This document shows, in pieces, positions 52,342 to 61,380 of a DNA stretch of 64,000 nucleotides; the stretch's first letter is position 1, and each line of letters starts with the position of its first letter. A model generated the notes under the pieces. The model saw nothing but the letters and a program-made list of their open reading frames with translations. It was not told the origin of the DNA and searched no databases. A program made the translations under genes and the position numbers. This DNA is from Caulobacterales bacterium 32-69-10 (GTDB lineage: Bacteria; Pseudomonadota; Alphaproteobacteria; Caulobacterales; Caulobacteraceae): contig NCED01000001.1 of the NCBI GenBank assembly GCA_002280485.1, positions 1 through 64,000 on the forward strand. The letters are read 5' to 3'.

Positions 52342-52769
52342 TGAGGATCGGGTGGCTCGCGCTGGTTGTCGCCGCGGTGCTCGGCGCGACTGCCGCAACG
52401 GGGGTCTCTTGGGCGGTGCGCCACGCCCACGCTCAGTCAACCAACCTCCACGACGTGATCCACAGTCGATTCAAGTTGTCAGACGCGGAGAGAGCGCGGC
52501 TTGAGCTTGCGGAGGATCGGTACAGTCAGCGTCGCAACGATATTCAGTTGAGCATTCGCGCCGCCAATTGGCGCCTCGCCGCCTCGATCAAGCGGGACCC
52601 TGAGTTGTCTTCCGACGCAATCGGCGCATCGAAGGCGGTCGAAGATTCCGCCGGAGAACTCCAAAGGGTCACGCTGGAGCACATCTTCGAGATGCGCGCG
52701 GCGCTGGATCCCCAGCACCGCGCCACCTACGACGCTGTCCTCGTCGACGCGCTCACTCGCGACCCGTGA
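52341..52769 (+). CDS. CnrX-like periplasmic metal sensor (module 2)
   Basis: A 142-aa anchored sensor with one N-terminal helix. It keeps LHDVIH (two His four apart), a Glu in LAEDRY and HIFEMR (His-x3-Met), the same metal-ligand pattern as module 1 and CnrX. Coupled to the sigma gene by GTGA. Confidence 0.83.
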   Translation: MRIGWLALVVAAVLGATAATGVSWAVRHAHAQSTNLHDVIHSRFKLSDAERARLELAEDRYSQRRNDIQLSIRAANWRLAASIKRDPELSSDAIGASKAVEDSAGELQRVTLEHIFEMRAALDPQHRATYDAVLVDALTRDP

Positions 52770-53347
52770 ACGCGGGGAACGAACCCGATCCTGTGCTGGT
52801 CGTCCGTTCGTTGAGCGGCGACCAAAGCGCCTTCACCGCGCTCGCGCGGCGCCATGGACCTCGTCTTGCCCGGACAGCCAAGGCGTTGGGCGTCACGCCC
52901 GACGAAGTGGAAGACGTCGTCCAGCAGGCCCTCGTCAGCGCATGGCGAGCGCTGGCTGAATACGATCTTTCAAAGCCGTTCGTCGCGTGGGTGACGGTCA
53001 TAACGGCCAACAAGGCGCGCGACTGGCGACGCCACAAACGAAGCAAGCGGTGGTGGAGCGAAGGCCCGGCTTTCGATCAAGATGAAGTCCTAAACGTCGA
53101 AGACCCGCTCGCCGGCGCAGAGACGCTCGAGTTGCGCGCGCAACTGCGGCAGGTCTCGATCGCCTTGCAGGGCCTTCCTGACAAGTTCCGCATTCCGCTC
53201 GTCATGGTGACCGTCACTGGCCTCAGCCAGCGAGAAGCCGGAGCCGCTTTGGGCATCACCGAAAAAGCGGTTGAGATCCGCGTGCGACGAGCCCGACAGC
53301 TTTTGGCCGAGCGCCTCCAAGGGCGGCAGATCGCAGGTGCGTTGTGA
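52766..53347 (+). CDS. ECF sigma factor, CnrH-like (module 2)
   Basis: ECF sigma of 193 aa with intact region 2 (FTALARRHGPRLARTAKALG ... KPFVAWVTVITANKARDWRR) and region 4 (LPDKFRIPLVMVTVTGLSQR, GITEKAVEIRVRRARQLL). It is divergent from the RND operon, as in cnrYXH-cnrCBA loci. Its stop overlaps the His-rich gene as GTGA. Confidence 0.92.
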   Translation: MNAGNEPDPVLVVRSLSGDQSAFTALARRHGPRLARTAKALGVTPDEVEDVVQQALVSAWRALAEYDLSKPFVAWVTVITANKARDWRRHKRSKRWWSEGPAFDQDEVLNVEDPLAGAETLELRAQLRQVSIALQGLPDKFRIPLVMVTVTGLSQREAGAALGITEKAVEIRVRRARQLLAERLQGRQIAGAL

Positions 53348-53781
53348 CGATAGGAGCCGTTCGTTCGCGATCTGACTTCCATTGCCGCCATCGGGGCGCG
53401 CTTGCAACGCTGTGCATCCTGCTATGCGCACTTTTGATGGTGCAGTGGAACGTGACGTTTGTCGATCAGACCCACCATTCCGCCGGACTGGCGCATGCGC
53501 CCTCCGCCATAGCCGGCGCCCTCATCGGACATGACACTAGCCAATATTCGCACGACGACGCCCATTTCGAGACGGACGCCGAGTTGAGCGAGGGCGCTGC
53601 GGATCACCATCATCACGCTGAAGGTGCGCAGATGGTGCCGATTATTCCCACTTCGCCACTTCTGCAAGCGCCGGCGGACAGGATGTCCCTATCTTTGACC
53701 CGCTCTGCTTCGACGACGAGTTCATGGTGGGCGGCGCCCGATCGACCGCCAAAGATCTGTTGCGTCCAATCGCCTGATTAA
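53344..53781 (+). CDS. His-rich membrane-anchored protein coupled to module 2
   Basis: A 145-aa protein: one hydrophobic segment near residues 20-40 (LATLCILLCALLMVQWNVTF) then His/Asp/Glu-rich stretches (DQTHHSAGLAHAPS, YSHDDAHFETDAELSEGAAD, DHHHHAEGAQ). It probably exposes a metal-binding loop to the periplasm. Start GTG 53344 overlaps the sigma stop, so it is the fourth gene of the module. I do not recognise a named family; small His-rich proteins of this sort occur beside czc operons. Confidence 0.65.
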   Translation: MTIGAVRSRSDFHCRHRGALATLCILLCALLMVQWNVTFVDQTHHSAGLAHAPSAIAGALIGHDTSQYSHDDAHFETDAELSEGAADHHHHAEGAQMVPIIPTSPLLQAPADRMSLSLTRSASTTSSWWAAPDRPPKICCVQSPD

Positions 53782-53831
53782 CGCGCCGTAGCCGGCTGCG
53801 CCTGGCTCGGCCCACATATCCGAGACCTCAG

Positions 53832-55001
53832 ATGCCTCTATTTCGACGCTCCGCAGCGTCGTCGACGGCTGCCGCCGCCGGCGCGCACCCGACCGTTCGC
53901 GACGACACCCAACGCGAAGCCCTGAGTGCACAGCAGATCCTGCCCGCCCTCACCAGCATCCGCTTCCTATTCGCCCTTGGCGTGGTGCTGTTTCACCTAG
54001 AACTGATCTGGGCATTCCCTACCCGGGAGTACACGGCCCTGATCGAACGCTCCCGTCTCGGCGTGGAGATGTTCTTCATGCTGTCTGGCTTCGTGCTGTC
54101 GCTGGTTTATACCCGGCAATTCGAGGAGCGGCGTTACAGCCATCGGCGCTTCTTGGTGGCGCGGCTGGCCCGCATCTATCCCGCACACATCGCCATCTTG
54201 GGCATGATGGGGGCCGTGGCCGTGGCCGCCCTCGCCTTCGGGCAGGGCTTCAATCAGGCCAACTACTCGCTGGCCGGCTTCATCAGAACCGCACTTCTCG
54301 TGCAATCCTGGGGACCGAGCCCGGGTCAGGTCGAATGGAACGGCCCGTCTTGGTCGCTCTCCGCCGAATGGTTCGCCTATCTCCTCTTCCCGCCCTTCGC
54401 GCTAGTCGGGTTGAAGCTGCGGAGGCGGCCAATCGTGCTCCTCGCTCTGTCGATTGCGATCTTCGCGGCGATGGACGTGGCCTATCGGTCCGCATTTGGC
54501 GAGACCGTGCTGCACGCTCAGGAGAACCTAGGCGTGATGCGCATCGTCCCCACCTTCCTCGCCGGCATCGGGCTTCACGCTCTCAGTCTGAAAATGACGT
54601 TCTCCCGGCCGGTCGCCATCGCCGCGGCTGCAACCTCGATCGCGATGCTTCTCGGGCTGATGCATGCTGGCGTGGCCGAACCGCTGATCGTCGTGGCAGG
54701 CGCCGTGATGATCTTCTGCCTGGCGATGCTGTCTAGAGCGGGGGCTGACGGCCCCCTCGCCCACCCCGCGGCCTTATTCCTGGGCGAGGCTTCGTACGCC
54801 ATCTACCTAACCCATCTGCCCTTGATCACGATCTGGAGGAACGCTCATGCCCTGCGGATGGATGGAGACAGTCGCTATCTCCTGGCCGGATGGGAAGTAG
54901 CCGCCCTACTCGCGCTCTCGATCGTTGGAGGATCGATCATCCACGCGATCTGGGAGAGACCGGCACGCGTCTGGATCCGTAAGCGTTTACTGTCCAGCTA
55001 G
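53832..55001 (+). CDS. Acyltransferase 3 family membrane protein (copy 2)
   Basis: A 389-aa polytopic acyltransferase: LTSIRFLFALGVVLFHLELI with the family His, FFMLSGFVLSLVYTRQFEER, and about ten helices. Related in kind to the gene at 29157 but not a tandem copy. It ends the intact part of the element before the tRNA junction. Confidence 0.85.
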   Translation: MPLFRRSAASSTAAAAGAHPTVRDDTQREALSAQQILPALTSIRFLFALGVVLFHLELIWAFPTREYTALIERSRLGVEMFFMLSGFVLSLVYTRQFEERRYSHRRFLVARLARIYPAHIAILGMMGAVAVAALAFGQGFNQANYSLAGFIRTALLVQSWGPSPGQVEWNGPSWSLSAEWFAYLLFPPFALVGLKLRRRPIVLLALSIAIFAAMDVAYRSAFGETVLHAQENLGVMRIVPTFLAGIGLHALSLKMTFSRPVAIAAAATSIAMLLGLMHAGVAEPLIVVAGAVMIFCLAMLSRAGADGPLAHPAALFLGEASYAIYLTHLPLITIWRNAHALRMDGDSRYLLAGWEVAALLALSIVGGSIIHAIWERPARVWIRKRLLSS

Positions 55002-55198
55002 GTCAACGTTCTCGCGCCTTCAAATGGACGGGTCGGACCTCGAAGCTCCATTGTCAGTGCCTTTCAAGCGCTCTCTAATGCGATCCATGGCTGCCGACGA
55101 AAAACGTAGTGTATACCAGTCTAGCCGGATGCCGATAGGGCGGCCCATAAGCTGAGAGCTCACTTAGCGGCCAAGCTTTCGGCCCAACCCTCGCCAGC

Positions 55199-55797
55199 CG
55201 ATCACCACTGCTGATTGACACCACCAAGCCGCAGAGTGACAGGCCCCAGATCAAGATCAGCCTTAAGCGGCCGCTTGCGGCGACCACCAACGGCGAGCCT
55301 GCACTGGAGAGCAAGACCTTCACAGCCCGGGCCGGTGCGATCGTCTCGGTCGTCTACGACAACGGCTTCTTTGCCGTGAGCCCCGTCGACCGGGTGAAGA
55401 CCAACACCAACAAGGTGCTGGAGTCGAACGCCGAGGAAAGCGAGGTCCGAAGTTCGACATGACATGCTGGGGCCGGGCGCAACGCGGTGCGTAGCGGCAA
55501 ATTGAGCTGTCGCCGCTGGCCGACCCCTGCTCGGTTGGGGGGAGACCTGCCCGTCAGGCCAAACTGAGGGGAAAGCCATTCGCGGGCCTCAAGGTGGTCT
55601 ACGGCGATGGCGAGACCGCAAAAGCCGACAAGGAAACGCCCTCCGTATTGACTGACAAAGAGGGGGGCGCCCCAGGTTCCGATGGCGCGCAAGGGCGCGT
55701 ATTTGATCATGACGGAGTTCGAGGGTCCGCCAAGCCAGCCTCGGTTGGCCAACCAGGACGACACCCACGCCACCCACGGTCCGGCATTTCACCGTAA
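55199..55797 (+). pseudogene. Degraded DUF4198-type protein gene
   Basis: Separate frames carry DUF4198-like pieces in order: IKISLKRPLAATTNGEPALE and FTARAGAIVSVVYDNGFFAV (about 55250-55380), SPVDRVKTNTNKVLESNAEE to about 55440, then after frame breaks GKPFAGLKVVYGDGETAKAD and MARKGAYLIMTEFEGPPSQP, ending near 55797. No start codon and several frameshifts. The intact DUF4198 gene at 27430 is a distant relative. Confidence 0.55.
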
Positions 55798-55961
55798 TTG
55801 CTGGCTTGTGCCACCAAATCTTTGGCCATCTAGCTCGATAGGGACGGCAGTCCTGCGGAGTGCACTGGTGAGTCGGGGCGCGATCTGAATGTCGAAGCGG
55901 ATCGCATGTTTGCCAACCCTAGCGTGAGATTGAGGGTGTTCTCCTGTCGTTTCCGCCCAAA

Positions 55962-56024
55962 CCCCAACCTAAAACCCAACCTAATGCCAATTATAGGTTG
56001 GGGCTCCTTCGAGTAGAGAGCCTA
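55962..56024. repeat. Direct and inverted repeats next to the tRNA 3' end
   Basis: CCCCAACCT (55962-55970) and CCCAACCT (55975-55982) are direct repeats; AGGTTGGGG (55995-56003) is their inverted copy, and a further partial copy CCTAGGTTG lies near 56020. Such clustered short repeats beside the 3' end of a tRNA gene suggest recombinase arm-binding sites of the element; they could also be a terminator-like hairpin. Confidence 0.55.
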
Positions 56025-56048
56025 GGTTGTTGAATTTTTTGAGAAAAT

Positions 56049-56125
56049 TGGCGCGCCCGGAACGATTCGAACGTCCGACCCTCAGATTCGTAGTCTGATG
56101 CTCTATCCAGCTGAGCTACGGGCGC
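56049..56125 (-). tRNA. tRNA-Arg (anticodon ACG)
   Basis: Cloverleaf with 7-bp acceptor stem GCGCCCG/CGGGCGC, D arm GCTCAGCTGGATAGAGC, anticodon arm CAGACTACGAATCTG (anticodon ACG), and T-arm GGACGTTCGAATCGTTC. The 3' CCA is encoded (56051-56049). The 3' end faces the accessory region, as expected if the gene is the attachment site of the integrated element. Confidence 0.96.
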
Positions 56126-56306
56126 GCACTGCGTCAGGACCAAAGGCCCCGGCGAGGGCGGGATACCTACCGATTGCGCGCGGCGGATGCAAGCGGGGTT
56201 CGGATCGGAGGCGCCGCGATCTGCGGCTCCGCTTATGATGTCATATCCGTTCCGCTGCCGGGCCCCCTGGGTTTAAGGAGGGCGCTGTACCCTCAAGGAG
56301 CGCCGG

Positions 56307-58082
56307 ATGCGTATTCGCCTGATCGCCAGCCTTGCCGCGAGCCTCGCCCTCGCCGCGTGCGTCGCCCAGGCGCAGCGGAGCGGACCGTCGCCCGCGCCCA
56401 TGCCGGTTGCGGCCGCCCCTCCCGCCGCATCCGGCGCCGGCGCCGCGCCGACCCTGGCCGAAAAGACCTTCACCGCGCCCAGGACCATGGTCTCGGCGGC
56501 CAATCCCCTGGCGGTGCGCGCCGGGCTGAAGGTGCTGCGCGAGGGCGGCAGCGCGGTCGACGCCGCGGTGGCGATCCAGGCCGTGCTGGGCCTGGTCGAG
56601 CCCCAGAGCTCGGGCATCGGCGGCGGCGCCTTCATGATCCTCTACGACGCCAAGGCCCGGAAGGTGGTCGCCTACGACGGCCGCGAGGTCGCCCCGGCCG
56701 GCGCCGGGCCGGACATGTTCCTGGGGCCCGACGGCAAGCCCGTGCCCTTTGGCCAGGCCGTGACCAGCGGCCGGGCCACCGGCGTGCCCGGCGCCGTCGC
56801 CATGCTCTACGCGGCCCAGAAGGACTATGGCCGCCTGCCGTGGAAGGACCTGTTCGGCGAAGCCACGACCCTGGCCGCCGAGGGCTTCATCGTCAGCCCG
56901 CGCCTGGCGGGCTTTCTGGCCAGCGGCGGCTTCCCCCAGTCGAACCAGCCCGACGTGACGGCCTATTTCACCAAGCCGGACGGGACCAAGTACGTCGCCG
57001 GCGACCGGCTGGTGAACGCGCCCTACGCCGACACCCTGCGCCGCATCGCCACCCAGGGGCCGGACGCCCTGCTGAAGGGCCCGACGGCGCAGAAGATCGT
57101 CGCCCGGGTGGGCGCCGCCCCCCTGCCCTCGACCATGACCCTGGCCGACCTCGCCGGCTACAAGCCCAAGAAGACCGAGGCCCTGTGCCGGCCGTTCCGC
57201 GTCTACGTCGTCTGCACGCCGCAGCTGCCCTCCGGCGGGGCGGCGGTGCTGGAGTTCCTCGGCATCATCGAGAACACCGACATCGCGGCCCACAAGGGCG
57301 ACGCCCGCGGCTGGTTCCAGTTCGCCGAGGCCAGCCGGCTGATGTACGCCGACCGCGACCATTTCATGGGCGACCCGGCCTTCGTGAACGTGCCGCTGAA
57401 GGGGCTGTACGACCCGGCCTACCTCAAGGCCCGCGCCGCCCTGATCGGTCCGACATCGGCCAAGACCGTGGCCCACGGCGAACCGCTGGGGGCCATGGCC
57501 CTGGGGCCGGACCGCACCCTCGAGCCCGGCGGCACCTCCAGCTTCGCCATCATGGACGCGGACGGCAACGTCCTGGCCATGACCACCACGGTCGAAAGCA
57601 TCTTCGGCACCGGCCGGATGGTCGACGGCTTCTTCCTCAACAACCAGCTGACCGACTTCTCCCTGGCTCCGCTCAATGCGGAGGGCAAGCCGGCGGCCAA
57701 TGCGGTGGGGCCCGGCAAGCGGCCGCGCTCCAGCATGAGCCCGACCATCGTGATGGACCGGCAGGGCAAGTTCGTCATGACCATCGGCTCGCCGGGCGGC
57801 AACTCGATCCTGGCCTATGTCAGCAAGGTCCTGGTCGGCACGCTGGAGTGGAAGCTCCCGCTCCCGGACGCGATCGGCCTGCCCAATGTGGTGGCCCGCG
57901 GCGACGTGACGGGGCTGGAGACCAGCTTCGACCCGGCCATCGCCGAGCAGCTCAAGGCCATGGGCGTCAACGTCCAGGGCGGCCGGGGCGAGGGCTCGGG
58001 CCTGCACGGCATGGAGGTGGTCGCGGGCGGCGTCCGCGGCGCCGCCGACCCCCGGCGCGAAGGCATAGCGCTGGGGTTTTGA
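56307..58082 (+). CDS. ggt: Gamma-glutamyltransferase
   Basis: Periplasmic/exported enzyme that cleaves glutathione; 591 aa with a lipoprotein-like signal (MRIRLIASLAASLALAAC). Catalytic Thr about residue 410 in EPGGTSSFAIMD, with GNVLAMTTTVES and MTIGSPGGNSIL as in the family. The precursor autocleaves before that Thr. It is the first core gene after the tRNA. Confidence 0.94.
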   Translation: MRIRLIASLAASLALAACVAQAQRSGPSPAPMPVAAAPPAASGAGAAPTLAEKTFTAPRTMVSAANPLAVRAGLKVLREGGSAVDAAVAIQAVLGLVEPQSSGIGGGAFMILYDAKARKVVAYDGREVAPAGAGPDMFLGPDGKPVPFGQAVTSGRATGVPGAVAMLYAAQKDYGRLPWKDLFGEATTLAAEGFIVSPRLAGFLASGGFPQSNQPDVTAYFTKPDGTKYVAGDRLVNAPYADTLRRIATQGPDALLKGPTAQKIVARVGAAPLPSTMTLADLAGYKPKKTEALCRPFRVYVVCTPQLPSGGAAVLEFLGIIENTDIAAHKGDARGWFQFAEASRLMYADRDHFMGDPAFVNVPLKGLYDPAYLKARAALIGPTSAKTVAHGEPLGAMALGPDRTLEPGGTSSFAIMDADGNVLAMTTTVESIFGTGRMVDGFFLNNQLTDFSLAPLNAEGKPAANAVGPGKRPRSSMSPTIVMDRQGKFVMTIGSPGGNSILAYVSKVLVGTLEWKLPLPDAIGLPNVVARGDVTGLETSFDPAIAEQLKAMGVNVQGGRGEGSGLHGMEVVAGGVRGAADPRREGIALGF

Positions 58083-58107
58083 GCGCGAACATCGCGCTCA
58101 AAACCCC
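58073..58107 (+). terminator. Perfect 16-bp hairpin overlapping the ggt stop
   Basis: GGGGTTTTGAGCGCGA (58073-58088), loop ACA, TCGCGCTCAAAACCCC (58092-58107). Perfect stem that contains the TGA stop (58080-58082). No U-tract follows, so it may be a bidirectional or rho-assisted terminator. Confidence 0.6.
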
Positions 58108-58227
58108 GTCATCCTCCGGGCGCGGCGAAGCCGTGATCCGGGGGACCCAAGCAAGTTGGGATTGAGCGTCGGCGTCGTTATATCCAAGACGTGGCTTGGG
58201 TCCCCCGGACAGGCCGGGGGATGACGG
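58106..58227. repeat. Imperfect inverted-repeat unit (REP/MITE-like)
   Basis: Left end CCGTCATCC (58106) and GGGGGACCCAAGC (58139-58151) are mirrored by GCTTGGGTCCCCC (about 58193-58205) and GGATGACGG (58219-58227). Palindromic dispersed repeats of this look are common in Caulobacterales and relatives. It fills the ggt-nucleoside hydrolase gap and overlaps the start of the latter. Confidence 0.65.
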
Positions 58228-59300
58228 CGTGGGGGCTGCTTAGGAACCTACGCTTGCTCACGCGCCGCCGACTCATCGCCCTCTCCGCCGCGGTCGGCCT
58301 GACCGGCGCGTCGCCGCCGCCCCAGCGGATGATCATCGACGCCGATCCGGGGGTGGATGACGCCCTCGCCATCTTCCTCGCCCTGCGCTCGCCGGAGCTG
58401 AAGGTCGAGGCCCTGACCGTCGTCGCCGGCAACGTCGCCCTGGAGACGACCCTGCCCAACGCCCTGCGCCTGCTGGAGATCGCCGGGCGCGGCGACATTC
58501 CCGTCGCGGCGGGCGCCGCCAAGCCGCTCCGCCGCCGGCTGATGACCGCCGCCTACGCCCATGGAAACAACGGCCTTGGCGGGGTGGACTTCCCGGCCCC
58601 CTCCTTGCGCCCCGTCACCGAGCCGGCGGCGGCCCTGATCCGCCGCAGGGTCCGCGCCGCGCCGGGCCAGATCACGCTGGTCGCGCTGGGGCCGCTGACC
58701 AATATCGCCGACGCCTTCCAGGCCGACCCGGAGCTGCCGCGGCTGATCCGTGGCCTGACCGTCATGGGCGGGTCCCTGTCGGGCGGCAACATCACCCCGG
58801 CGGCCGAGTTCAACTTCTACACCGACCCCGAGGCCGCCAGGGCCGTCTTCCAGGCCGGCGCGCCCATCCGCATGGTGGGCCTCGACGTGACCCGCAAGAC
58901 CGCCTTCTCCGAGGCTCAGATCACCCGGCTCGAGCAGGCCCCGACCGCCTGGGGCCGGGCCTCGGGCCGGATCATGCGGGCGTCCCTGGCGGCCAACCGC
59001 CGCACGGGGGCCGACGGCGGCCAGGCGCGGGCGCACGACTCCATGGCCCTGGCCAGCGTCATCGACCCGTCCCTGTTCACCTGGGCCGACGTCGAGATCG
59101 AGATCGAGACAGCGGGCGAGTTCAGCGCCGGCATGAGCCTGGGCTATCGACGCACGCCCCGCCGCCGCTCCGCCCTGGTGGACGGGGACCGGCGCACGAC
59201 CAATGAACTCAGCCCCTTCGTCGCCAACGCCAAGGTGGCGGTGGAGGTCGAGGACGCGCGGTTCATGGACTTCCTGATCGGGCGGCTGACCACGCCCTAG
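58221..59300 (+). CDS. Nucleoside hydrolase
   Basis: Ca-dependent inosine/uridine-type ribohydrolase. It carries IIDADPGVDDALA, the metal-binding Asp cluster, the GGSLSGGNITPAAEFNFYTD segment and the HDSMA motif. The start is uncertain because the palindromic repeat covers it: GTG 58191 and ATG 58221 lie within the repeat, whereas TTG 58254 begins LLTRRRLIALSAAVGL, a Tat-like leader. The stop overlaps the convergent GreA-like gene by 4 bp. Confidence 0.88.
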   Translation: MTAWGLLRNLRLLTRRRLIALSAAVGLTGASPPPQRMIIDADPGVDDALAIFLALRSPELKVEALTVVAGNVALETTLPNALRLLEIAGRGDIPVAAGAAKPLRRRLMTAAYAHGNNGLGGVDFPAPSLRPVTEPAAALIRRRVRAAPGQITLVALGPLTNIADAFQADPELPRLIRGLTVMGGSLSGGNITPAAEFNFYTDPEAARAVFQAGAPIRMVGLDVTRKTAFSEAQITRLEQAPTAWGRASGRIMRASLAANRRTGADGGQARAHDSMALASVIDPSLFTWADVEIEIETAGEFSAGMSLGYRRTPRRRSALVDGDRRTTNELSPFVANAKVAVEVEDARFMDFLIGRLTTP

Positions 59301-59776
59301 GCGATCGCCACGATCTCCACCTCGCCGCCGCCCACCATGGCCTCGTCGCCGACGGCCTTGCCCATCAGGGCGCGGGCCAGGGGGGAGACATAGGAGACCG
59401 CGCCCTTGGCCGGATCGGCCTCGTCCTCGCCGACGATGCGGAACACCTGGCGGCGGCCGTCGTCGCGGTCGAGGGTGACGGTGGAGCCGAAGTGCACCAC
59501 GTCCTGGTCAGCCGGGGGCTCGATCACCTGGGCCGAGGCCCGGCGGGCCGACCAGTAGCGCAGGTCGCGGGTGGCGCGGGCCATGGCGGTGCGGTCGCCC
59601 TGGACGTCCCCGGCCTGGCGGGCGGCCGAATAGGCGGTTCTGGCCTCGGCCAGCGCCGCCTCGATCAGGGCCAGGCCGTCCGGGGTGACCAGGTTCGCGT
59701 GCGGCGAGATCGGGCGGTCGGGCAGGTCGGCGGCCGTCGACTCCAGGTCGCCTTCCTTGGTGAAGGCGACGCTCAC
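59297..59776 (-). CDS. GreA/GreB-like transcript cleavage factor
   Basis: A 159-aa protein with an N-terminal helical hairpin (GLALIEAALAEARTAYSAAR) and the C-terminal Gre domain (VHFGSTVTLDRDDGRRQVFR, SYVSPLARALMGKAVGDEAM). Gre factors bind RNA polymerase and rescue stalled complexes. Its start overlaps the kinase stop by 4 bp. Confidence 0.88.
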   Translation of the reverse strand: MSVAFTKEGDLESTAADLPDRPISPHANLVTPDGLALIEAALAEARTAYSAARQAGDVQGDRTAMARATRDLRYWSARRASAQVIEPPADQDVVHFGSTVTLDRDDGRRQVFRIVGEDEADPAKGAVSYVSPLARALMGKAVGDEAMVGGGEVEIVAIA

Positions 59777-61326
59777 GCCAGGGCTCCGGGCAGCCTCAAT
59801 TCGAAGGCCGCCCCATCGGCGGCGGAGCGGACGAGTTCGAGCTCGCCGCCATGGGCGCGGGCGATGTCGCGGGCGATGGCCAGGCCCAGGCCCGTGCCGC
59901 CGGCGCGGCCCGAGCCGACGAAGGGCTGGAACAGCTTGTCCTTGGCCCGTTCGGGCACGCCCGGTCCGTTGTCGGCGATCTCGACCACCTTCACGCCCTC
60001 CCGCTCGAAGCCCGCCACCTGCACCCAGCCCGGAACGCCGTCGCGGGGGTTCTGTTCGATCGCCTCGCGGGCGTTGCGGAACAGATTGACCAGCAGCCGG
60101 TGAAACTGGTCGGGGTCGGCCTCGATGGTGAAGCCGTCGGGGACCTCGAGGCGCAGGGGCACGCCCTCGCGCGCCAGATCGCCGCGGGTCAGCCCGGCGT
60201 CCTCCGCGGCGGCCTCGGCGGCGGCGGCGAGGCCCAGGGTGCGGGGCTTGGGCTCGGGCTCCTCGCTCTTACCGTAGTCAAGCACCTGCTGGGCCAGGGT
60301 CACGGCTCGGTCCAAGGCTCTTTCCAGGCGAGGAAGCGCCTTGGTCACCCGCGGGTCGCCGGAATCGGCGAGGCGCTCGGAGGCCATCTGGGCCGAGGTC
60401 AGCATGTTCCTGAGGTCGTGATTGATCTTGGCCACCGCCTCGCCCAGGGCCGCCAGCCGGGCGCGGGACTGCAGGGCGGCGCGCAGTTCGTCCTGCATGC
60501 GTGACAGCTCGGTCTCGGCGCGCCCGATCTCGTCGTGGCGGCCGGACGGCTTCATCTGGCCCTCGGGGTCCTCGGGCCGGGCCCGGAAGCGCTCCATCGA
60601 TTCTGTGATCCGCCGCATCGGCCGAACCAGGAAGGCGTTGAGGGAGAGATAGACCAGCACCCCCGCCACCACCGAGATGAAGGCCGTGCCGCCGAGCAGG
60701 CGCAGCAGATAGCCGAACAGGTCGCGGCGCAGGGGCTCGACGGGGGTGAGGATCTCCACGAAGTCGCCGGTGCGGAAGCGGGGCGTCGCCACCACCCGCA
60801 GGACGCCGCGCGACCCGATGGGGGCCAGGGTGCGGAACGGCGCGGCCAGCCATTCGACGACGTTGCGGCGGCGCAGGTCGATCAGCTCCGGCGTGCGGGC
60901 CAGCCGCGGAGCCGCCAGCAGCAGGCGGCGCACGCCCTCGCTCTGCACCGCCACCGACACCACGCCGGCGCCTTCGAGCAGCTCCCCGGCCAGCTCGTCC
61001 GAGACCACGCCCGCAGGGGCCGCCTCGACGGCCAGGGAGGCCAGTTCGGCCGCCCGCACCCGGTCGGTCAGCCAGCCTTCCTCGAAGGCGGCCAGGGACG
61101 GCCCCAGCACCAGGAGTTCCGCCAACATCACGAACAGGGCCGTGAGCAGCAGCAGCCGCGCCGACAGGCCGCCCGGCCACGACAGCGTCGGCCGGGAGAG
61201 CTTGAGCCGGGAGAGCCGGGGCCGAGCTATCCTGGGCAGGGACAGGTCGGGGGGCCAGTGGGCCATTCGCCCTCGTCTAAGCGGCCGGAGCCCGGCGGCG
61301 AAGGCCTCGGGCGGGGTGGGGCGCAT
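59773..61326 (-). CDS. HAMP-domain sensor histidine kinase
   Basis: A 517-aa inner-membrane kinase: two helices (about 55-75 and 230-250) around a periplasmic domain, HAMP (VRPMRRITESMERFRARPED), H-box INHDLRNMLTSAQMASERLA, a helical dimer region, then ATPase motifs NLFRNAREAI, DNGPGVPERA, GTGLGLAIARDIARAHGG. No response regulator is adjacent. It is coupled to the GreA-like gene downstream. Confidence 0.92.
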   Translation of the reverse strand: MRPTPPEAFAAGLRPLRRGRMAHWPPDLSLPRIARPRLSRLKLSRPTLSWPGGLSARLLLLTALFVMLAELLVLGPSLAAFEEGWLTDRVRAAELASLAVEAAPAGVVSDELAGELLEGAGVVSVAVQSEGVRRLLLAAPRLARTPELIDLRRRNVVEWLAAPFRTLAPIGSRGVLRVVATPRFRTGDFVEILTPVEPLRRDLFGYLLRLLGGTAFISVVAGVLVYLSLNAFLVRPMRRITESMERFRARPEDPEGQMKPSGRHDEIGRAETELSRMQDELRAALQSRARLAALGEAVAKINHDLRNMLTSAQMASERLADSGDPRVTKALPRLERALDRAVTLAQQVLDYGKSEEPEPKPRTLGLAAAAEAAAEDAGLTRGDLAREGVPLRLEVPDGFTIEADPDQFHRLLVNLFRNAREAIEQNPRDGVPGWVQVAGFEREGVKVVEIADNGPGVPERAKDKLFQPFVGSGRAGGTGLGLAIARDIARAHGGELELVRSAADGAAFELRLPGALA

Positions 61327-61380
61327 CTTAGACCAGCCGCCCGCGCAGGGACACAGCCGCGACGCTCCGGGTGCGCACCT

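Noticed and set aside
56241..58007. 588-codon minus-strand frame opposite gamma-glutamyltransferase
   Set aside because: Shadow frame caused by high GC at third positions; ggt is unambiguous on the plus strand.
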